DNA of 20,810 nucleotides. It comes from Bryobacteraceae bacterium. GTDB taxonomy: Bacteria > Acidobacteriota > Terriglobia > Bryobacterales > Bryobacteraceae. The stretch's first letter is position 1. Each line of letters opens with the position of its first letter. The notes beneath the pieces are model-generated. The model had not been told where the DNA came from. It ran no database searches and was given only the letters and a program-made list of their open reading frames with translations. Location of the stretch: contig JACMLA010000745.1 in the NCBI GenBank assembly GCA_014379815.1, positions 1-20,810 of the forward strand, read 5' to 3'. Positions 15,549 to 20,810 of this stretch are shown here, in pieces. A program made the translations under genes and the position numbers.

Positions 15549-15943
15549 GACAATTCCAGCTTGCTTTTCCAGCGATCCGGGAGTTCGCTTGCTCCCACCC
15601 CTCCGAGCACCGCCAGAAATTCGTTCTGTGCCTGGTGCCGACGCTCCTGCAAGGGCTTCCTGAAAGACGCCCTCTTTGCGCCCAGACTGATCGCTATGTC
15701 GAAGTTCCGCACCTCGCCTGCCGTCGTCATGATGGCTTTCAGATCCCGACGAACTTGCTTGACGCCTTTAGTTCGAAAGAACTGTTCAAACAAGCGCAGA
15801 CTTTGCTGCAGACGCCGGATGGCTACGCGCATCTTGTGCACCGCATCCTCTTCCGGAGCAGCTGCCGCCTTGCGTATTGCTTTGGCTGCATCTTCGAGCC
15901 GGTCTGTCGTCTGGGCGGAGCCAAACTCCCGCATGGTGGTCAT
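15545..15943 (-). CDS. CHAD domain, N-terminal half (separate gene)
   Basis: A 132-residue protein with the first CHAD half: AVHKMRVAIRRLQQSLRLF (H36, R39, R43, R44) and KAIMTTAGEVRNFDIAI, which are the conserved basic helix and the RD-type helix of the family. It ends in ASELPDRWKSKLELS, where the whole domain would normally continue into the second half. It starts at ATG 15943, overlapping the phosphatase TGA as ATGA, and ends in an ATGA overlap with the C-half gene. CHAD domains are histidine-rich helical domains that associate with polyphosphate, which fits the upstream phosphatase. Confidence 0.82.
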   Translation of the reverse strand: MTTMREFGSAQTTDRLEDAAKAIRKAAAAPEEDAVHKMRVAIRRLQQSLRLFEQFFRTKGVKQVRRDLKAIMTTAGEVRNFDIAISLGAKRASFRKPLQERRHQAQNEFLAVLGGVGASELPDRWKSKLELS

Positions 15944-17472
15944 TGTTCAGAGCTCACGATCTGCAGCGGCACTTCATAGACCTCGCGGAATGCCCCCGAG
16001 ACTCGTTCGGCCGCCCATATCTCCAGTGCAAGATCGCCGCTGCCTTCGACCAAAACCGTTGCACCGGCGCTAGTGAGAGTACAGGAAATCTCCTCGACGC
16101 GATGCTGCTGCGTGGTGTCGAGCGCGACCGCCAGACGTAGCAGTGGGGTCAACTGCACGACGGTCCGTCTCTGGTCGGGCGTGAGGCTGCGAAAGGTATC
16201 GTGCCGGACCTGCGGCATGCTCTTGCGGTGATAGCGGCAGAGCGAGGCTACCAGACGGCGCTCCTGATCGGTGAAGCCAGGAAGGTCAGAACTGCCGACA
16301 AGATAGGCCGAATGTTTGTGGTGCCCGGTATCGCTGACAAAGTGCCCGGTGTCGTGGAGGTATGCCGCAGCCTGAAGGAGCTTACCGCTCTCGGGAGGGA
16401 GCCGGTGCAAGGGCTGCATCGCGTCGTAGAGCTCGCAGGCGAGCGACGAAACGTGACGGGCGTACTTGATGTTGACATGGTACTTGCGACACATGTCTTC
16501 AACCACGTGAATCTGCTGTCTAGATAGCCGCGTCAGCTCGCGTCCCGCACCTCGGGAAGACAGGTCTGCGATTGTGCCGTCCCTGACGCCGGCCGTACTG
16601 TAGTGGATCGAGCTTAGCTCAAGAGCCTCCATCACGTTGCGGAATACTGCGGCTCCAGCGATGATGATCTCGGCTCTTCTGGGTCCAACGCCGTTGATGC
16701 CGCGCCGGATCTGAAGGTCACTCGTGGCCAACTGCTTGTACAGCTTCTTAACTTGTCCGATCTTCGCCTTTTTCTTGTCCGCGGAGTCGCGGTCGACACG
16801 GTTGATGAGGTTTACAGCACTGACAATCGCGGCGGCCGTGGCTGAGGTGGCAATCACCCGGTCGAAAGTAATGTTGTGCAGTATACGCCGGACAGGCTCG
16901 AATTTATCGCGTATGTATCGGTCCAGCTGAAGAAGTTCCATCGGCTGGGGAGGGTCGTGCCGCAGGAACACCTGCGTTAGCCGAACAGCTCCCAGTGGAC
17001 GGGACAAACCCTCGGTCAACTCACCATCTTCACTGACGATGAACTCGGCACTGCCGCCGCCTACATCGATGATCAGCACCCGCGAATCGGGCTGAGGCCA
17101 GCGAGCCTGCACTCCAAGGTGAATGAGCCGCGCTTCTTCCTGCCCTGAGATGATTTCGACCGGGAAGCCCAGAGCTTCCGACGCGCGCGACACAAACTCT
17201 GCCTGATTGCTGGCATCCCTGACCGCGCTGGTAGCGACGGCACGAACGGCGGTCACATCCAGTTTGGAATACGTGGACGCCATTCGGCGGAGAACTGTGG
17301 TCACGGTCTCGATAGCCTCGGCACTGATGCTGCCGGAATCAAAGACACTTTCACCCAGGCGGGTTACCTCGCGGTCCTGAGCCAGTGTGTTCCACGGAGT
17401 GCCGGGCAAAACCTCCGCCGCGAGCATCCGCACTGAGTTGCTGCCGATGTCGACAGCTGCGTAGCGCGCCAT
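15940..17472 (-). CDS. ppx: Ppx/GppA exopolyphosphatase/guanosine pentaphosphatase with HD-like C-terminal domain
   Basis: A 510-residue cytosolic enzyme that removes terminal phosphate from polyphosphate or from pppGpp. Actin-like ATPase fold motifs are complete: VDIGSNSVRML (7-17), ATSAVRDASN (80-89), SGQEEARLIHLG with catalytic Glu near 112, and IDVGGGSAEFI (135-145). The third segment ends in YSTAGVRDGTIAD. Residues about 320-500 form an HD-type helical domain: YARHVSSLACELYDAM (H340), AAAYLHDTGH (H373, D374), then GHHKHS. Length and order match long Ppx proteins. ATG 17472 has only a weak GAG site upstream. It is the first gene of a coupled operon with two CHAD halves. It may set polyphosphate or (p)ppGpp levels. 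Confidence 0.93.
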   Translation of the reverse strand: MARYAAVDIGSNSVRMLAAEVLPGTPWNTLAQDREVTRLGESVFDSGSISAEAIETVTTVLRRMASTYSKLDVTAVRAVATSAVRDASNQAEFVSRASEALGFPVEIISGQEEARLIHLGVQARWPQPDSRVLIIDVGGGSAEFIVSEDGELTEGLSRPLGAVRLTQVFLRHDPPQPMELLQLDRYIRDKFEPVRRILHNITFDRVIATSATAAAIVSAVNLINRVDRDSADKKKAKIGQVKKLYKQLATSDLQIRRGINGVGPRRAEIIIAGAAVFRNVMEALELSSIHYSTAGVRDGTIADLSSRGAGRELTRLSRQQIHVVEDMCRKYHVNIKYARHVSSLACELYDAMQPLHRLPPESGKLLQAAAYLHDTGHFVSDTGHHKHSAYLVGSSDLPGFTDQERRLVASLCRYHRKSMPQVRHDTFRSLTPDQRRTVVQLTPLLRLAVALDTTQQHRVEEISCTLTSAGATVLVEGSGDLALEIWAAERVSGAFREVYEVPLQIVSSEQ

Positions 17473-17612
17473 AGCTCAAGTTTACAGTTTGACTACAACG
17501 GGTTGCCAGTACAACTTATGTGCACAGGTTTTACATGCTGCGCGATGTCCTTGCGGCCGGTGCGCTTATGCTCAAGAAGTATGCCCGGGAATGTCTGGTG
17601 GAAGTTGACTGC

Positions 17613-18569
17613 ATGAGGTCGGTTTTGCGACTTTGGGCGCTTTGCGCGATGGCCCTGGGAGTCTGCGCGGCGGGACAAACTGCGGCGCCTGCGCAGGCCG
17701 CGCCACAGGCCTCGGATACTCAGTTTGTAGGCGGCGAGGTCTGCCGGACATGCCATCCCAATGTTTGGGTGACATGGTTCAAGAACCCTCACTACAAGAG
17801 CGTGGCTGCGGGTAACACTCCACCTGAAAAGACAGGCTGCGAAGGCTGCCACGGCCCCGCCAAGGCACACGTTGCGGCGCGTGGTGGCAAGGCCACGATC
17901 ATTGCCTTCTCGGAGCTGAAGCCTAATCAGATTCTCGACAACTGTCTCAATTGCCACGGCAAGGACTTTACCCGTTCTCAGATTCGCCGTTCCTCGCATA
18001 CTCAGACCGATGTGGTTTGTACCAACTGCCACTCGATCCACAAAAGCGAAACGCAAAAGAACTTGCTGGCGAAACGACAAGCCGATCTCTGCTACAACTG
18101 CCACGCCCCGGTTCGTGCGCAGTTCAACATGCCCTTCAAGCACAGGGTGAACGAGGGTGTGGTGCAGTGTTCGGACTGCCACAATCCGCATGGCGCCGTT
18201 GCCCCCACGTGGCGAATGGCAGCGCGGCCGCGTATGGTCGACCATGCGCTTGGTAACGAAGAGCCGTGCCTGAAGTGCCACGTCGATCTGCGCGGACCGT
18301 TTCTGTTTGAGCACGCTGCTGTGCGGGTCGATGGTTGCGAGAGCTGTCACGCTCCCCATGGCTCCACGAATGCGCGGCTGTTGAAACGTCCTGTGCTCTA
18401 CACACTTTGCCTGGAGTGCCACAACGGTGCCGGGAATTTCGGTCGCACAGGCGAAGGTGTCCCGCTGCAGTCTTCTTCTCACAATATGGCCGATCCACGC
18501 TTCCGCAACTGCACGACGTGTCACGTGCGCATTCACGGCAGCAATGCAGACCGGACGTTCCTGAGGTGA
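17613..18569 (+). CDS. Periplasmic decaheme c-type cytochrome, MtrA/DmsE/PioA family
   Basis: A 318-residue electron carrier expected to sit inside an outer-membrane barrel and pass electrons between periplasm and cell surface. There are ten CxxCH haem sites, at residues 44, 76, 111, 136, 160, 186, 219, 242, 266 and 300. Eleven further histidines, such as NPHG, APHG, EHA, SHN and IHG, are enough for bis-His ligation. The end CTTCHVRIHGSN is typical of the DmsE/MtrA group. The Sec signal is MRSVLRLWALCAMALGVCA. I chose ATG 17613 because it gives this signal and a GGTGGAAG site lies upstream; in-frame ATGs at 17520 and 17535 would put about 26-31 unrelated residues before it. Its stop overlaps the barrel gene (TGATG). 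Length is close to MtrA. Confidence 0.92.
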   Translation: MRSVLRLWALCAMALGVCAAGQTAAPAQAAPQASDTQFVGGEVCRTCHPNVWVTWFKNPHYKSVAAGNTPPEKTGCEGCHGPAKAHVAARGGKATIIAFSELKPNQILDNCLNCHGKDFTRSQIRRSSHTQTDVVCTNCHSIHKSETQKNLLAKRQADLCYNCHAPVRAQFNMPFKHRVNEGVVQCSDCHNPHGAVAPTWRMAARPRMVDHALGNEEPCLKCHVDLRGPFLFEHAAVRVDGCESCHAPHGSTNARLLKRPVLYTLCLECHNGAGNFGRTGEGVPLQSSSHNMADPRFRNCTTCHVRIHGSNADRTFLR

Positions 18570-20599
18570 TGTCGTACATGCGCCTGCGTTCTTTATACAG
18601 ATTTGCTGCCGCAACGTTTTTGGTGATGTCGGCTGCCGTGGCACAGCCTGTGGTGGCTCCTACGAATGCGCCGATTCAGACGATCCGCGGCGAGGACTTT
18701 GGCGGATACAACTTCACCAACACCTTCGAGACCGGCTACCGTTTTCGTTCCGTCGGAGGCGACTTAGGGAAGTACAGGAGCGACGTGAATTTCGGCAACG
18801 GCCTTCGGCTACTTTCCGGGAATCTTACGGCGCATTCCAAAGAGGGCCGGGGGAAATACTTCGACGAGCTGCTGCTCAACACGCAGGGTCTGGGCAACGA
18901 TCCTTACCAGTACTCGTCGTTGCGAGTGGGTAAGAACAAACTGTACAAGTACGATTTCACATGGCGGCTGAATGAGTACTTCAACCCCGGCCTGACTCTT
19001 GCTTCAGGGCAGCACTTCCGGGATACGACGAAGGCTCTTGCGGACCACAATTTCGTGCTGTTGCCACAGAGTCCGTTCAAGGTGTTTCTTGGCTACTCCC
19101 GGGTCAGCCAGACCGGACCGGGTCTTAGCACGGTCAACTTCTTCGGCGCGACGCGAGGCGATGAATTCCCGCTGTTTGCTGACATCCAGAGAAGGCAGAA
19201 TGAATACCGTCTTGGCTTCGAAGCCAGCGTATTTGGAGTGAAGCTTTCGGTGCTGAGGGCATGGGAGTTTTTCAAGGACGACACTCGTAAGACGTCGCCC
19301 TTTTTGCAGGCAGGAAACAATCCCGGAGACGACAACACGCTATCGTCTTTGCGAAGAGACGAACCGTATCACGGAAGTACCCGGAGCTGGAGAGTCAATC
19401 TGCTATCGGACCGAAGTAAGTGGATGACGGTCAACGGGCGATTTACTTATGCGGGCACGCGACGCGACTTCATCTTCGATGAAAGCTCCGTGGCGTCCCA
19501 GCGATCCGGTGGAGCCCTGAACCGGCAGGTACTCGTGTTTGGCAACGGTCGCAGACCTGTAACAGCAGGATCGCTGACACTGGTGTTTTTTCCGACCGAA
19601 CGTTTGACGGTCACGAATCACACGGCGATCCACAGCACGCGGATAGACGGAGATGGCTCATACAGCGAACTGGACAACAGCACGCTCGCGTTCTCGACAC
19701 TGGAGTTTCAGTATCTCGGGATTCGCACCTTGTCGAACGCCACCGATATCAATTTCCGACTCACGGAAAAACTAGGGCTGTTCACTGGCTATCAGTACGC
19801 CAACAGGCGGATTCGCTCGGTCGAGCAAACGGCATTTGACAATCAGCCGGAGCGCACCGAGTATGCGCAAACCAATCAGCTGCACACCGGCAGATTCGGA
19901 ATTCGTGTGCAGCCAGTCAAGGCTCTTCGTGTTGTGCTCGATGGGGAAATTGGGCGGGCGGATCGCCCAATCTATCCGACAAGCGAGAAGAATTACCACG
20001 CAATCGGCGGCCGGGTGCAGTACAAGAAAGGTAGTTTCCTTGTTACTGCGCTGGCGCGAACCAACTACAACACGAACTCGGTTTCGTTGTCGTATCACAG
20101 TTCCCGGTCTCGGGTTTACTCTGCCGATGTTGCATGGGGTCCGAGACCGTGGCTATCGTTCGACGCCAGCTATAGCAAGCTGCATCTGGACACGCTCACG
20201 GGAATCGCGTATTTCTATAACTCGGATCTGGTGAACGATCGCTCAAGATACATCAGCAATATACATACCGGCTACTTCGGCTCGCGTTTCGTTCTCGGAC
20301 CCAGAGCGGAGTTCTCTGTTGGGTACAGCAGGGTGCAGGATACGGGCGATGGCCGGCGTCCGGGACCCGCAGCTCCTTATATTCTCGGCACCACGCCAGC
20401 GCCGATTGAGCCTGGCACGCTGGGCTTCACTACGTATCCTCTGGCTTTCGATTCCCCGCTTGCCAGGTTTTCCTTCCGCGTCAACAAGAGCATTCGCTGG
20501 AATGCCGGCTATCAGCACTATCGCTATGCAGAAGAGCTGATCCGGCAGCAGAATTACCGCGCGCATACCGGATTCACCAGCCTGAGCTGGGCCTTCTAG
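18569..20599 (+). CDS. Outer-membrane beta-barrel, MtrB/PioB-like porin partner of the decaheme cytochrome
   Basis: A 676-residue predicted barrel. The signal peptide RFAAATFLVMSAAVAQP (cleavage near A|Q) is followed by alternating polar/aromatic strands throughout, such as FEASVFGVKLSVLRAWEFF and GSFLVTALARTNYNTNSVS. The terminal residue is Phe (SLSWAF), as in proteins inserted by BamA. There are no cysteines, so the N-terminal CxxC seen in some MtrB proteins is absent. The opening region (GYNFTNTFETGYRFRSVGGD, then KYRSDVNFGNGLRLL) resembles barrels found beside multihaem cytochromes. The start is ATG 18569, inside the cytochrome stop as TGATG; ATG 18578 is the alternative. The open frame extends 78 codons further upstream but antiparallel logic and the signal peptide argue against using it. 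Together with the cytochrome it forms a likely electron conduit. Confidence 0.82.
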   Translation: MSYMRLRSLYRFAAATFLVMSAAVAQPVVAPTNAPIQTIRGEDFGGYNFTNTFETGYRFRSVGGDLGKYRSDVNFGNGLRLLSGNLTAHSKEGRGKYFDELLLNTQGLGNDPYQYSSLRVGKNKLYKYDFTWRLNEYFNPGLTLASGQHFRDTTKALADHNFVLLPQSPFKVFLGYSRVSQTGPGLSTVNFFGATRGDEFPLFADIQRRQNEYRLGFEASVFGVKLSVLRAWEFFKDDTRKTSPFLQAGNNPGDDNTLSSLRRDEPYHGSTRSWRVNLLSDRSKWMTVNGRFTYAGTRRDFIFDESSVASQRSGGALNRQVLVFGNGRRPVTAGSLTLVFFPTERLTVTNHTAIHSTRIDGDGSYSELDNSTLAFSTLEFQYLGIRTLSNATDINFRLTEKLGLFTGYQYANRRIRSVEQTAFDNQPERTEYAQTNQLHTGRFGIRVQPVKALRVVLDGEIGRADRPIYPTSEKNYHAIGGRVQYKKGSFLVTALARTNYNTNSVSLSYHSSRSRVYSADVAWGPRPWLSFDASYSKLHLDTLTGIAYFYNSDLVNDRSRYISNIHTGYFGSRFVLGPRAEFSVGYSRVQDTGDGRRPGPAAPYILGTTPAPIEPGTLGFTTYPLAFDSPLARFSFRVNKSIRWNAGYQHYRYAEELIRQQNYRAHTGFTSLSWAF

Positions 20600-20601
20600 G
20601 C

Positions 20602-20810
20602 CTATCTCGCCGCGTAAGCCTTGGTGTACTTGTTACGGCTGTTGACTACCTCAAACGAACCGTCAGCCTGAGCAGTGAGTTTGAGATGCTGGCCCTGGCA
20701 GTTCTCGTCCAGATTGGCCACGAAGGTCTCGGGCGAGTTCGCTTCTGTCTTGCCTTCGATGGAGTAGTGGACCTGCCAAAGATCCTCGAGCCCTGGCGAG
20801 GAGCGCACGA
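20602..20810 (-). CDS. 3' end of a gene cut by the window edge, possibly an MBL-fold hydrolase
   Basis: Only about the last 69 residues are visible. The first codon in view (GTG at 20808) is probably an internal valine, because the frame is open to the edge. The visible part reads PGLEDLWQVHYSIEG, then SPETFVANLDENCQGQHLKL and ADGSFEVVNSRNKYTKAYAA. From memory this resembles the C-terminal beta-sandwich-like tail of ComEC-like MBL-fold hydrolases in soil bacteria, but no catalytic motif is in view. The function is therefore a tentative guess. The stop is 2 bp from that of the barrel gene, which is convergent. Confidence 0.55.
   Translation of the reverse strand, partial: VRSSPGLEDLWQVHYSIEGKTEANSPETFVANLDENCQGQHLKLTAQADGSFEVVNSRNKYTKAYAAR

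Noticed and set aside
17473..17612. Divergent promoters between ppx and the cytochrome gene
   Set aside because: TTGACT at 17489 has only a weak partner (TACAAC) at 15 bp, and the minus-strand candidates have poor spacing, so none is annotated. Nothing else was seen in these 140 bp.
18335..18568. Upstream extension of the barrel frame through the cytochrome gene
   Set aside because: The 78 extra codons overlap the haem-coding region and give no signal peptide; the ATG at 18569 is followed by a good signal sequence.
17493..18644. A 383-codon open frame antisense to the decaheme cytochrome
   Set aside because: It exists because the cytochrome's repeated Cys/His codons leave the opposite strand free of stops; it is rich in Arg, His and Val with no domain, and the plus-strand product is unmistakable.

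Overview
The window looks like a chromosomal segment of a free-living, Gram-negative, moderately GC-rich bacterium. The best guess is Acidobacteriota (Solibacter/Bryobacter-like). This rests on the gene mix: a decaheme cytochrome with an outer-membrane barrel, a bifunctional rhamnulose-phosphate aldolase, a YtrA-type GntR regulator beside an SPFH protein, and an ATP/ADP-translocase-like protein with HEAT repeats. No 16S or marker gene is present, so the assignment is an inference. Genes are packed tightly: four convergent pairs meet within 6 bp or overlap. No insertion sequence, integrase, CRISPR array or phage gene was seen.

Layout. Left part (1-8.3 kb): a rhamnose-catabolic aldolase/dehydrogenase (-), divergent from a sensor kinase-response regulator pair followed by a PduO-type cobalamin adenosyltransferase (+). 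Next comes a minus-strand pair of a 921-residue NTT/HEAT transporter and a small, degenerate cyclic-nucleotide-binding-like protein. The transporter's ribosome-binding site abuts a 20-bp tandem repeat. A SAM methyltransferase (+) follows.

Middle part (8.3-15.0 kb): a small basic protein (-), then tatA-tatC (-) with unusual disordered extensions, divergent from a GntR regulator-slipin operon (+) whose promoter appears leaderless and carries a palindrome. An M24 peptidase with a twin-arginine signal follows (+). It converges with an HpcH/HpaI-type aldolase (-), which is divergent from an unrecognised secreted protein (+). A tRNA-Gln(CUG) gene lies after that on the minus strand.

Right part (15.0-20.8 kb): a minus-strand operon of Ppx/GppA phosphatase plus a CHAD domain cut into two genes, with all junctions being ATGA overlaps. 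Divergent from it is a two-gene plus-strand unit: a ten-haem MtrA/DmsE-family cytochrome translationally coupled to a 676-residue MtrB/PioB-like outer-membrane barrel. This is a probable transmembrane electron conduit for extracellular electron transfer. The window ends in the 3' part of a minus-strand gene.

The two most interesting units are the minimal porin-cytochrome pair (17.6-20.6 kb) and the polyphosphate module with a bipartite CHAD (15.0-17.5 kb).
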